DNA of 7,197 nt from an uncultured delta proteobacterium (lineage in GTDB: Bacteria > Myxococcota_A > Polyangia > Polyangiales > Polyangiaceae): contig CAIOHM010000131.1 of the NCBI GenBank assembly GCA_903858055.1, forward strand, positions 1-7,197, read 5' to 3'. Made by a program: the position numbers and the translations under genes. Shown here one piece after another: positions 1 to 6,255 of this stretch. The notes under the pieces were generated by a model, which was given only the letters and a program-made list of their open reading frames with translations, was not told the origin of the DNA and made no database searches. Every line of letters begins with the position of its first letter. Position 1 is the stretch's first letter.

Positions 1-153
1 GAGATGCCAGCCTTCGGGGAGGTCGGCTCGAGGATCACGGAAAGATTCGACACAGGATTCTCCGGCCCGCACGAACGGCGGGAGCGTGGACTGGCGGCGA
101 GTAGCCCAGTAGCCCCTGCGGAGTCAACGCAACCCAAGCCCCGCGGGGAGTTC
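1..153. other. Leader region without a recognisable gene
   Basis: An open frame runs through this stretch into the receiver gene, but its translation (rich in Arg, Glu, Pro and Ser) shows no domain and does not resemble the N-terminus of a receiver protein. I therefore treat it as upstream non-coding sequence. It contains a tandem 8-base repeat, AGTAGCCC twice at 100-115, and a 10-base perfect palindrome CCCCGCGGGG at 139-148, six bases before the proposed -35 box. Either could be a regulator site, but both are short enough to arise by chance in GC-rich DNA. The end of an upstream gene could also lie here unseen. Confidence 0.4.
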
Positions 154-182
154 TTGACGGTATGCATCGGAGCCGGTCTTAT
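154..182 (+). promoter_or_regulatory. Possible sigma70-type promoter of the receiver gene
   Basis: TTGACG at 154-159 matches five of six bases of the -35 consensus. After a 17-base spacer, TCTTAT at 177-182 matches four of six bases of the -10 consensus. Transcription would begin near 189, leaving a leader of about 20 bases that contains the GGAGGT ribosome binding site. The -10 box would cover the alternative ATG at 181, so this promoter and that start codon are mutually exclusive, which favours TTG 211. The spacing is ideal, but the -10 is imperfect and no experiment supports it. Confidence 0.4.
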
Positions 183-200
183 GGGGGCTGACCCTTTCGC

Positions 201-206
201 GGAGGT
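201..206 (+). promoter_or_regulatory. Ribosome binding site selecting the TTG start of the receiver gene
   Basis: GGAGGT lies four bases before TTG 211. No comparable site precedes the in-frame ATG at 181, where only a weak GGAG is found at 169-172. This decides the start call, together with the fact that receiver domains normally begin just before the hydrophobic first strand (FLIVDD). Confidence 0.55.
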
Positions 207-210
207 CCCG

Positions 211-591
211 TTGCGCTTCCTGATTGTCGATGACAGCGCCGCTGCCCGAGCCACCATTCGGCGGGCGATCGAACTCGCTGGCTTCACGGGCCACACCTTC
301 GTCGAAGCGGCGAATGGCCCCGAAGCCCTCAAAATCAGTCTGCAAACTCCGCCGGACTTCGTCCTGTGCGATTGGTACATGTCGCCCCTCAACGGGCTGC
401 GTGTGCTCCAGACGGCTCGCGCACAGGGCTCGCGCGTGCGCTTCGGCTTCGTGTCTTCCGACACCTCCGCCGAGACGCAGCAGGCGGCCATGACCGCCGG
501 CGCGGACTTCTTCCTCGGGAAGCCGTACACCTCGGTCGAGCTCCGCGCCGCCTTCGAGAAGGCGGGTTTCCAGCCTACGCAGGTCGGTTAA
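211..591 (+). CDS. Stand-alone CheY-like response regulator receiver protein
   Basis: This is a single-domain phosphoacceptor of about 126 residues that would be phosphorylated by a histidine kinase and act through protein contacts. From a TTG start at 211, the acidic pair is D7/D8 (FLIVDDS), the phosphoacceptor is D54 in CDWYM, the Thr/Ser switch position is S82 (FVSS), and the conserved lysine is K104 (GKPY). The DW-x-M surroundings of D54 resemble the DWNMP of chemotaxis CheY; the usual proline after that Met is displaced by one (MSP). The position matching the CheY Tyr106 switch is F101. There is no output domain, and the gene ends 44 bases before the glycosyltransferase gene. No kinase gene lies nearby, so its partner and output are unknown. 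The longer frame beginning near base 4 adds only non-conserved sequence. ATG 181 is an alternative start that would add ten residues. The family is clear; a role in chemotaxis is not shown. Confidence 0.85.
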   Translation: MRFLIVDDSAAARATIRRAIELAGFTGHTFVEAANGPEALKISLQTPPDFVLCDWYMSPLNGLRVLQTARAQGSRVRFGFVSSDTSAETQQAAMTAGADFFLGKPYTSVELRAAFEKAGFQPTQVG

Positions 592-635
592 CGCCTGGGC
601 GACCCGGTTTTTCGGGCGAACGAGGGGCTAGACCA

Positions 636-1745
636 ATGAGAATCCTCTACGGCGTCGTCGGCGAAGGCATGGGCCACGCGACGCGCAGCAAAGTCGTTTG
701 CGAAGAGCTCGTGCGTCGCGGCCACGACGTGAAGATCGTCGTGAGCGGGCGCGCGTACCACTACATGGCGAAGGCGTTCAAAGACGTCGTCGAGATCCGC
801 GGCTTCGAGATTCGCTACGAAGACAACGGCATGGCCCTCGACGCGACGATCGCCCAGAACTTCCTCGCGGCCCCGGAAATGCTGCAGGCGAACCTCCTCG
901 CCTATTACGACCGCGTCGCGGCATTTCGCCCCGAGGTCGTGATCACGGACTTCGACTCCTTCGCGGGCTACGTGGGGCGCCGCCAGGGCGTGCCCGTCGT
1001 GTCGATCGACAACCAGCAAATCATCTCGCGCTGCAAGCATCCGAAGTCGATCACCAAGGGATCGCGCTTCGACTTCGAGCTGACCAAGAGCTTCGTCCGC
1101 GCGAAGCTTCCGAGCCTCGATTATGCGTTCGTGACGACGTACTTCGAGCCGCCGATCAAGCCGAAGTACGCCGCGACGACGATGCTCGTGCCGCCGATCC
1201 TTCGGGACTCCATTTTGAAGGCGAAGGGCTCGGCGCGGGCCGGCGATCACGTGCTGGTCTACCAGACCAGCACGAGCGACACGACGCTCATTCCGACGCT
1301 GAACTCCCTCAAGAACGAGCGCTTCTACGTGTACGGGCTGCGCCGTCGCGCGACGATCGGAAACTGCGAGCTGTTCGATTTCGACGAGGCCACGTTCATC
1401 GAACACATGGCCACGGCGAAGGCCGTCGTCGCGAACGGCGGCTTTACGACGCTCTCCGAGGCGGTCTTCTTGGGCAAGCCGATCTACAGCGTGCCCGTGC
1501 GCCACCAGTACGAGCAGGAGATGAACGGCCGCTACCTCGAACACCTCGGCTACGGCGCGATGCACGAGAGCGTGGACGCGAAGTCGCTGAAGCGCTTCCT
1601 CGCCGAGGTTCCTCGCATGACCGAGCGTGTCGCGAAGCACCGCCAAGACGGCAACGAGCTGCTCTTCGACAAGCTGGCCCTCGTGCTCGAGCGCCTCGTG
1701 CGCAAGAGCCAGAAGAAGAAGCGCGACGTGGAGGTCTCCGCGTGA
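636..1745 (+). CDS. MurG-like GT-B glycosyltransferase, MJ1255/TIGR00661-like
   Basis: The product is 369 residues and probably transfers a sugar from a nucleotide-sugar donor to a lipid or cell-envelope acceptor; donor and acceptor cannot be read from the sequence. The N-terminal half has the GT-B acceptor-side signature (G9EGMGHATRS, MurG-like) followed by strands RGHDVKIVVSGR and VVITDFDSFAGY. The C-terminal half carries the donor-binding region NGGFTTLSEAVFLGKP from residue 267, followed by a His/Gln/Glu-rich stretch (RHQYEQEMNGRYL). The tail is strongly basic (KSQKKKR), which could help association with an anionic membrane. No signal peptide or membrane segment is visible. ATG 636 was chosen because the conserved first strand starts at once; a GAGGGG stretch lies about ten bases upstream. 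The stop overlaps the GTG start of glpA by four bases, so the two are translationally coupled. The family assignment is recalled from motifs and not searched. Teichoic-acid-like or glycolipid synthesis are guesses from its company with glycerol-3-phosphate dehydrogenase. Confidence 0.8.
   Translation: MRILYGVVGEGMGHATRSKVVCEELVRRGHDVKIVVSGRAYHYMAKAFKDVVEIRGFEIRYEDNGMALDATIAQNFLAAPEMLQANLLAYYDRVAAFRPEVVITDFDSFAGYVGRRQGVPVVSIDNQQIISRCKHPKSITKGSRFDFELTKSFVRAKLPSLDYAFVTTYFEPPIKPKYAATTMLVPPILRDSILKAKGSARAGDHVLVYQTSTSDTTLIPTLNSLKNERFYVYGLRRRATIGNCELFDFDEATFIEHMATAKAVVANGGFTTLSEAVFLGKPIYSVPVRHQYEQEMNGRYLEHLGYGAMHESVDAKSLKRFLAEVPRMTERVAKHRQDGNELLFDKLALVLERLVRKSQKKKRDVEVSA
1250..1274 (+). repeat. Perfect 11-bp inverted repeat inside the glycosyltransferase gene
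   Basis: The arms CGTGCTGGTCT (1250-1260) and AGACCAGCACG (1264-1274) are exact reverse complements separated by three bases (ACC). In RNA this would be a very stable hairpin. It is followed at once by a smaller potential hairpin with arms GAGCG and CGCTC. The codons spelled here give HVLVYQTSTSD, which looks like normal protein, so the repeat is compatible with coding constraint. No T tract follows, so it is not an intrinsic terminator. Confidence 0.7.
1730..1735 (+). promoter_or_regulatory. Ribosome binding site for glpA within the glycosyltransferase gene
   Basis: GGAGGT ends six bases before GTG 1742. It lies inside the last codons of the upstream gene, and the GTG overlaps that gene's TGA (GTGA). 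This supports GTG 1742 as the glpA start and coupled translation. Confidence 0.75.
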
Positions 1746-3452
1746 GCAGCGTGCCCGAGGCGTCGAACCACGACCTCGCGCACGCCTCGCAAGCGGACGT
1801 GATCGTCATCGGCGCGGGAGTCAACGGCACCGGTGCGGCCCGCGACCTCGCGCTGCGTGGTCTCAAGGTGGTGCTCTTCGAGCGGAACGATCTCGCGTTC
1901 GGTGCGAGCGGCAACTCGAGCGGCATGATTCACGGAGGCGCTCGCTACCTCGCCTACGACGCCTCGGTCACCGCGGCTTCCTGCAAAGACTCGGGGTTCA
2001 TCCAGCAAATCGCCCCGCACTTGCTGTTCCGCATTCCGTTTCTGATGCCTATCGAGCGCGGGGCCAAGGGCCGCGTGATGCTCGAGCTCGTCGACGCGTA
2101 CTTCCGGGCCTACGACGACTACCAGCCGCTGAAGCGTGGCGAATCGCATACGCGGCTTACGCAAGAAGAGCTCCTCGCGATCGAACCGGGGCTTGCGGCC
2201 GAGGCCTGCGGCGGCGTGACCTTCGACGAGTGGGGCACCGATGGCGCGCGCCTGTGCACGTTGAACGCGGTGGATGCCGCCCGGCACGGGGCCGTCGTCC
2301 ACGTCCACAGCTCCGTCGAACAGATCGCTTCAATCCCCGGGGCGTACGCGTTTTCGCAGGGAACTCCCAAGTGGCTCGTGACCGCGCGCGATGTCCTCAC
2401 GGGCGAAGTGCGGCGCGTGGCCGCTTCGTTTGTAATCAACGCGACGGGCGCGTGGGGTCCGCTAACGGCGGCGCTCGGGGACGAGGCGCGTGGCGCGCTC
2501 AAGGTGAGACCCGGCAAGGGGATCCACGTCTATTACGAGCGGCGCGTGACGAACTACGCGATCGTCGCGAAGGCAATCGACGGGCGTCAGGCTTTCCTCG
2601 AGCCGTGGGAGAACATGACCGTCATCGGGACCACCGACGACGACTACCATGGCAACCTCGACCGCGTGCTCCCGACGAGCGAGGAGGCGCGCTACCTCAT
2701 TGACGCCGTCGCCCGTGTTTTTCCTGCCATTCGTCGAGCACGAGCGATCGGGACATGGGCCGGTGTGAGGCCGACCCTCTTCAAGTGGGGCAAGGTCGAG
2801 GACAAGCTCTCGCGCGAACACGAGATCGTGGACCACGCGGCGGCGGGCTTGCCGGGCGTCATCTCCCTCATCGGCGGAAAGCTTGCAAGCTACAGGCTCT
2901 TTGCGGAGGAGGCCTCCGACGTCGTCGCGAAGGCGCTCGGGGTCAGCCGCTCGTGCCAGACCCACCTCGCGCCCCTGCCCGGCGGTGCCACGGTTCCCTC
3001 CGCGGTGGACCTCGCTCACGAATTTCGCGTCGACCCCCATCGCCGCGCGTCGCCTCGTGTTTCGTCATGGCGAGGGTGCTTCACGGATCCTGCGAACCCT
3101 GCGGGACGACGCGCGCAACGCCGAGGTCGTGTGCCCGTGCGAGCCGGTGCTCGGCGCCGAGGTCAGGCACGTGGTTCGCGAGGAGTTCGCGCAGACGGCG
3201 AGCGACGTCTCGCGCCGCACCCGCCTCGGTCTCGGAGCGTGCGGAGGTATGCGCTGCGCCCTGCGTTGTGGGCAGATCGTCGCTTCCGAGCGGGGGCTGT
3301 CGCCGCGCGAGGGCTTGCGGCAGGGGCTCGAGCTGCTCGAGACGCAAGCGCTCATGAGGAGGCCGATTCTCGACGGCGAGCAGGCCCAGCAAGAGGCGCT
3401 GCACCGCGCGTATGTGCGCGGGCTCCTCGGGCCCGAGGGAGGCGAACGGTGA
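1742..3452 (+). CDS. glpA: GlpA-like glycerol-3-phosphate dehydrogenase subunit A, with an apparent frameshift
   Basis: This is the FAD subunit that oxidises sn-glycerol 3-phosphate to dihydroxyacetone phosphate and passes electrons on through GlpB. The length is about 569 residues when the shift is corrected, against roughly 540 for E. coli GlpA. The N-terminus has the FAD-binding GAGVNG (24-29) with E47 at the end of the second strand, then the family motif SGMIHGGARYL (60-70). Later conserved blocks are NATGAWG, IGTTDDDYHGN, AGVRPTLF and GGKLASYRL. All of this reads in the GTG 1742 frame up to D431-P432. From 3039 the protein continues in the +1 frame as IAARRLVFRHG, then a BFD-like [2Fe-2S] domain with C464-P-C466 and C500-x4-C505, ending at TGA 3450. 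The switch falls on five C at 3034-3038; four C would restore one frame. Start and stop both lie in GTGA overlaps with strong ribosome sites. The family is confident; whether the gene is functional depends on the frameshift being an error or suppressed. Confidence 0.85.
3034..3038 (+). other. Frameshift site in glpA (run of five C)
   Basis: Zero-frame reading is GTC GAC CCC CAT, after which the translation becomes Arg/Ala/Pro-rich and resembles no GlpA. Skipping one C gives GAC CCC ATC and restores the expected GlpA sequence into RHGEG and the cysteine-rich C-terminal domain. CCC-C is known as a +1-prone sequence for proline tRNA, so recoding can be imagined. I see no Shine-Dalgarno-like stimulator upstream and no zero-frame stop just after it, both of which prfB-type +1 sites have. 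A one-base indel or sequencing error in the homopolymer is more likely. Confidence 0.75.
3437..3442 (+). promoter_or_regulatory. Ribosome binding site for glpB
   Basis: GGGAGG lies six bases before GTG 3449, the same spacing as at the start of glpA. It shows that glpB has its own initiation site, so the open frame linking the two genes is not evidence of a real fusion. Confidence 0.75.
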
Positions 3453-4627
3453 GCCCGCCGGTGCTCGTCCTCGGTGCGGGAATGGCCGGTGTTTCGGCGG
3501 CGTTCATGCTCGCGACGCGTGGCGTTCCCGTGCACGTGGTCCACGGCGCGGCGGGTGCGACGGCCCTTTGGAACGGCCTCGTCGATGGCCTCGCGGGCGA
3601 AGTCTCTGCCGAGGAACGTGAGCTCCTCGCGCGCCTCGGTCTCGTGCTGGCGCGGCCTCGTCCGCGGCTCGTCACGACGCTCGGGACTGTGCGCGAGGCC
3701 TTCGGTCACGACAGCGCGTTGCTCGATCTCGAAGCCGCGCGGCCGAAGCTCGTCTTGGTGCCGGCGCTGCCTCGCCCTCAATGGGATGCGCGCGCGATCG
3801 CCGCAATGCTGACCGCGAGCGCGAACGGCGCGTTCGAGGCACGCGTCGTCTCCGTGCCGCGTTTGTTGTTCCCCGAGGAGCTCGAGCTCGCGGACGGCGC
3901 CATCGCGCGGCGCCTCGACGACGACGCCCGCGCCCGCACCTTCTCCACGGAGCTCGAGGGTGCGCTCGAGCGTTGGCGATCGACCGCGACGGCCTTGCTC
4001 ATGCCGCCTTGGCTCGGCGTGTCGCGGTCGTTGCGCCCGCTTTTGACCGAGTCGCTCGCCCTCCCCGTCGGCGAAGCGGCGACGACCTTGGCGGGCGCCG
4101 CAGGGCTGCGCTTTGCGCACCGGCGTGACGCACTCTTTCGCGAACTGAATGTCACGAGCACGCGCGCGCGCGTGACGAGCCTCGATGCTTCGGCGGAGGG
4201 CGTCGTGCTCACGCTCGCAGGCGGCACGACGATCGAGGGGCGCGGCGTCGTCGTGGCGAGCGGCGGCTTCGTCGCAGGCGGAATCGAAGTGCCGCGGGCG
4301 TTCGCCGAGCGCGAAATCGCCCCTTCACACCGCACGCGACCCTCCCTCGCGTTCCGCGCTCCGCTGCTCGCCGTGGGCGTCGACGGGCGTGAGCTCTTCC
4401 CGGAGGGATCGCGCTACGGGTTCTCGACCGACACGCTTTTCTCGTCGCTTCGAGGCGCCGGTGTGCTCGAGAAGCTAGGCGTCCTCGTCGACGAGAACCT
4501 CGCGCCGCAGGCTCGCACCGAGTCGCCCGTTCGCGTGGCCGGCGATGCGTGCGCCGACGGACCGCGTACGATCGGCGCCGCGCTCAGAGAGGGCATGCGC
4601 GCAGCGAAGGCGTTTCTCCCGAGCTGA
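3449..4627 (+). CDS. glpB: GlpB-like glycerol-3-phosphate dehydrogenase subunit B
   Basis: This 392-residue flavoprotein (E. coli GlpB is about 420) partners GlpA and is thought to carry electrons from it towards the membrane. The N-terminus VLVLGAGMAGVSAAFML has the Rossmann GAGMAG at 9-14, but the second strand ends in VVHG with no acidic residue for ribose binding, as in E. coli GlpB. It is followed by ATALWNGLVDGL, matching the GlpB pattern SALHFSSGSLDLL. The middle region has PPWLGVSRS. The C-terminal half has VVASGGFVAGGIEV, then PVRVAGDACADGPRTIGAALREGMRAA, which matches the second FAD-contacting block. GTG 3449 overlaps the glpA stop (GTGA). No glpC-like Fe-S membrane subunit follows: the next gene is convergent, and its stop lies within the last 44 bases of this one. 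The call rests on the motif order and on the glpA neighbour; a generic FAD oxidoreductase is the less likely alternative. Confidence 0.82.
   Translation: MSPPVLVLGAGMAGVSAAFMLATRGVPVHVVHGAAGATALWNGLVDGLAGEVSAEERELLARLGLVLARPRPRLVTTLGTVREAFGHDSALLDLEAARPKLVLVPALPRPQWDARAIAAMLTASANGAFEARVVSVPRLLFPEELELADGAIARRLDDDARARTFSTELEGALERWRSTATALLMPPWLGVSRSLRPLLTESLALPVGEAATTLAGAAGLRFAHRRDALFRELNVTSTRARVTSLDASAEGVVLTLAGGTTIEGRGVVVASGGFVAGGIEVPRAFAEREIAPSHRTRPSLAFRAPLLAVGVDGRELFPEGSRYGFSTDTLFSSLRGAGVLEKLGVLVDENLAPQARTESPVRVAGDACADGPRTIGAALREGMRAAKAFLPS
4159..4174. repeat. Alternating CG palindrome within glpB
   Basis: CACGCGCGCGCGCGTG is a perfect 16-base palindrome made of alternating purine-pyrimidine steps, a type of sequence known to adopt Z-form DNA under negative supercoiling. 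It is flanked by near-identical GTCACGAGC and GTGACGAGC. It encodes an unremarkable Thr-Arg-Ala-Arg-Val stretch, so it may be only a product of high-GC codon use. Confidence 0.6.
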
Positions 4628-5855
4628 TCGCCTCGAGCAACAGCTCGCGCGCACGCACGAGCGCAGCATCGACGACGCGCGTCTCGGTGGGACGAACGAT
4701 CGGCGTGAGCGCGTCGATCAGCGGCGTTCGTGAGAGCTCGCGGGGCGCGTCGATGCGCAGCGCGCGCGCCAGGTCTTCCTCGCGCTCGGGCTTGCGTGAT
4801 GCGCCGTCACCGCGGAACGCGATGTCGGGCTCGAGGCCAAAGGCTTGGATGGTGTTGCCGCAGGCCGTGCGGTACTCGCCGACGGTCAAATCGAGCGCTC
4901 CGCCGCCACGCAAGCGCTCGACGATCTGCACGGTGCCTTTCCCGTAGGTGCGCTCGCCAACGATGCGCGCGCCCACGCGCTCCCGCAGCGCCGCGGCGAG
5001 GAGCTCGGCCGCGCTCGCGGTCGCCGCGTCCACGAGGACGACGGTTGGAACGCGCGCGAGAGGGGCGTCACCCGTCGCCTGCACCTGGCGGGTCTCACGA
5101 CCACGGAGGGCGATGGCGTGCACGGGGCCGGAGGGGATCCATCGGTCGGCGATCGAGCGCGCGACGTCCACGAGGCCGCCCGGGTTGCCGCGAAGATCGA
5201 GCACGATACCTCGCAAATCGCCGCGCTCGCGCAGGCGCTCTTCGACGTGCAGGAAGGCGTCGCGGGTCGCATCCTGGAACTGGCGCACGCGTACGAGGGC
5301 CACGCCGCGATCATCGACCACAGGCTCGTGGGTGACGACGCTCTGGGCCGTCACCGCCGCGCGCACGAGCGCGAGCGATCGACGATCACCTCCACGCGAG
5401 ATCGCGCACACGTCGAGCGTAACCGCGCCGCCGACGGGCCCGCGCAGGCGCTTCAGAAGATCGAGGCGCGGAGTCTTCCCGGGGATTCGGCCGTCGACGC
5501 GTTCGATGAGGTCGCCCGCACGCAGCCCACCGAGCTCCGCAGGTCCGCCTGGCACCACGCCCGTGACGCGCCAGGAGTCACCCTCGGGCACGACCTCGAT
5601 CCCGACGCCGCCGTAGCTCCCACGCACGTCCTCTTCGAACCACCGCAGCTCGTCGTCGCTCAAGTACACCGAGTGCGGATCGAGCTCGGCGACCATGGCC
5701 CGCACCGCCGCGTCGGCGAGGCGATCGTCGGCCGGCGGTTGCCAATGCCGCTCGCGGATCGCGTCGAGCGCGGACTCGACGCGATCGACGGGTTTTCCTG
5801 GAGAACATCCCGCGAGCAGAATCGTGAAAAGTACGACGATGTCTCTATTCAGCAC
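4584..5855 (-). CDS. Lipoprotein C-terminal processing protease (PDZ plus S41 peptidase, CtpA/Prc type)
   Basis: The product is 423 residues and a secreted, lipid-anchored serine protease that would cleave envelope proteins, commonly near their C-termini. A short signal peptide ends in the lipobox L-A-G-C17; Ser follows the cysteine, which by the E. coli sorting rule predicts the outer membrane. An N-terminal helical region holds LDPHSVYLSDDE, a block typical of the family. The PDZ domain covers roughly 82-165 (GGVGIEVV, GGLRAGDLIERVDG). The S41 core follows, with GIVLDLRGNPGG (216-227), the catalytic serine S281 in DAATASAAE and the catalytic lysine K306 in TYGKGTVQ, so the Ser-Lys dyad is intact. 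GEYRTACGNTIQAFGLEPDI is the usual end of the core. The start is GTG at 5855-5853, with GGGAG three bases upstream, a tight spacing. The gene is convergent with glpB, overlapping it by 44 bases, and divergent from the small RHH gene. Its substrate is not indicated. Confidence 0.9.
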   Translation of the reverse strand: MLNRDIVVLFTILLAGCSPGKPVDRVESALDAIRERHWQPPADDRLADAAVRAMVAELDPHSVYLSDDELRWFEEDVRGSYGGVGIEVVPEGDSWRVTGVVPGGPAELGGLRAGDLIERVDGRIPGKTPRLDLLKRLRGPVGGAVTLDVCAISRGGDRRSLALVRAAVTAQSVVTHEPVVDDRGVALVRVRQFQDATRDAFLHVEERLRERGDLRGIVLDLRGNPGGLVDVARSIADRWIPSGPVHAIALRGRETRQVQATGDAPLARVPTVVLVDAATASAAELLAAALRERVGARIVGERTYGKGTVQIVERLRGGGALDLTVGEYRTACGNTIQAFGLEPDIAFRGDGASRKPEREEDLARALRIDAPRELSRTPLIDALTPIVRPTETRVVDAALVRARELLLEAISSGETPSLRACPL

Positions 5856-5923
5856 CGACTCCCGACGATAGTCTCACCTCGCCGCATCGACGAATGATCG
5901 GTGCACATTGGTTCGGAGGCAAC
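5856..5923. promoter_or_regulatory. Divergent intergenic region between the protease and the RHH gene
   Basis: These 68 bases separate two divergent start codons and must hold, or abut, the promoters of both. I find no convincing -35/-10 pair on either strand; GATAGT near 5866 and its complement are weak -10 candidates. Promoter elements may extend into the protease N-terminal codons. The small RHH protein encoded next door could bind here, but this is speculation. Confidence 0.4.
5915..5919 (+). promoter_or_regulatory. Ribosome binding site selecting the GTG start of the RHH gene
   Basis: GGAGG lies four bases before GTG 5924. The in-frame ATG at 5894 has no purine-rich site ahead of it. 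I therefore start the small gene at 5924. Confidence 0.6.
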
Positions 5924-6226
5924 GTGGCCATCGGCGACAAGGACGGCATCGGTAAGGGTGAGAGTGATTCCATCGGGCGCATCCGTACTTCGGAGCGACC
6001 GCAAGACTTGGAGTCGCTCTCGCGAATCCGTGGTGGGGACCGAAGCGACAAGCGCAAGCAGAGCCTGTACTTCCCCCGCGAAATGCTCGAGGAGATCTGG
6101 GCAGAGGCGCGCCGCCTCGACCGCTCGATGAGCTGGATCGTGCAGCGCGCGTGGAAGCTCGCGAAGCCCGAGATCGGCAAGTACCCGAGCGTCAACGAGC
6201 CCGACGAGAGCGATCCCAACGACTGA
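5924..6226 (+). CDS. Small ribbon-helix-helix-like protein (TIGR04563-like)
   Basis: This is a 100-residue protein with an unstructured, charged N-terminal half (Gly, Asp, Ser and Arg rich, residues 1-44), a compact domain at 45-84, and an acidic tail. The domain reads as a ribbon-helix-helix: strand KQSLYF (45-50), helix A from P51 to L65 (REMLEEIWAEARRL), a DRS turn, and helix B with MSWIVQRAWKLA (69-80). RHH proteins usually dimerise through the strand and bind DNA with it. The pattern KQSLYFP...RLDRSxSWxVQRAWKLA is one I recall from a short-protein family seen mainly in Myxococcota (TIGR04563); its function is not established. GTG 5924 was chosen for its GGAGG; ATG 5894 would add ten residues. 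An alpha/beta hydrolase gene begins 29 bases downstream, so an operon is likely. A role as a DNA-binding regulator or an antitoxin-like protein is possible, but no toxin-like partner is adjacent. Confidence 0.8.
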   Translation: MAIGDKDGIGKGESDSIGRIRTSERPQDLESLSRIRGGDRSDKRKQSLYFPREMLEEIWAEARRLDRSMSWIVQRAWKLAKPEIGKYPSVNEPDESDPND

Positions 6227-6255
6227 CACGTTGCGAGCGAGGAGCCCTTTCGACC

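Noticed and set aside
4..210. Extension of the receiver protein to an ATG near base 4
   Set aside because: The extra residues show no domain, lack a good ribosome site, and would span the proposed promoter.
601..620. Hairpin CCCG-GTTTTT-CGGG between the receiver and glycosyltransferase genes as a terminator
   Set aside because: The stem is only four base pairs and the T run is in the loop instead of after the stem.
588..1646. A 352-codon minus-strand open frame opposite the glycosyltransferase
   Set aside because: No recognisable motif; composition is that of a complementary shadow of a real gene.
3029..3047. Confident call of programmed +1 frameshifting in glpA
   Set aside because: CCC-C is slippery in principle, but there is no zero-frame stop, no upstream Shine-Dalgarno-like stimulator and no clear downstream structure. 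An indel or read error is simpler.
3065..4120. A 351-codon minus-strand open frame opposite the end of glpA and the start of glpB
   Set aside because: Arg/Glu/Ala-rich with no domain; the plus-strand frames here are well supported by GlpA and GlpB motifs.
4620..4647. Bidirectional terminator at the glpB/protease junction
   Set aside because: A 7-bp stem exists, but the 14-base loop and the lack of a T tract on either side make it unconvincing.
4845..5897. A 350-codon plus-strand open frame opposite the protease gene
   Set aside because: The minus strand has a full lipobox, PDZ and S41 dyad; this frame is its shadow.
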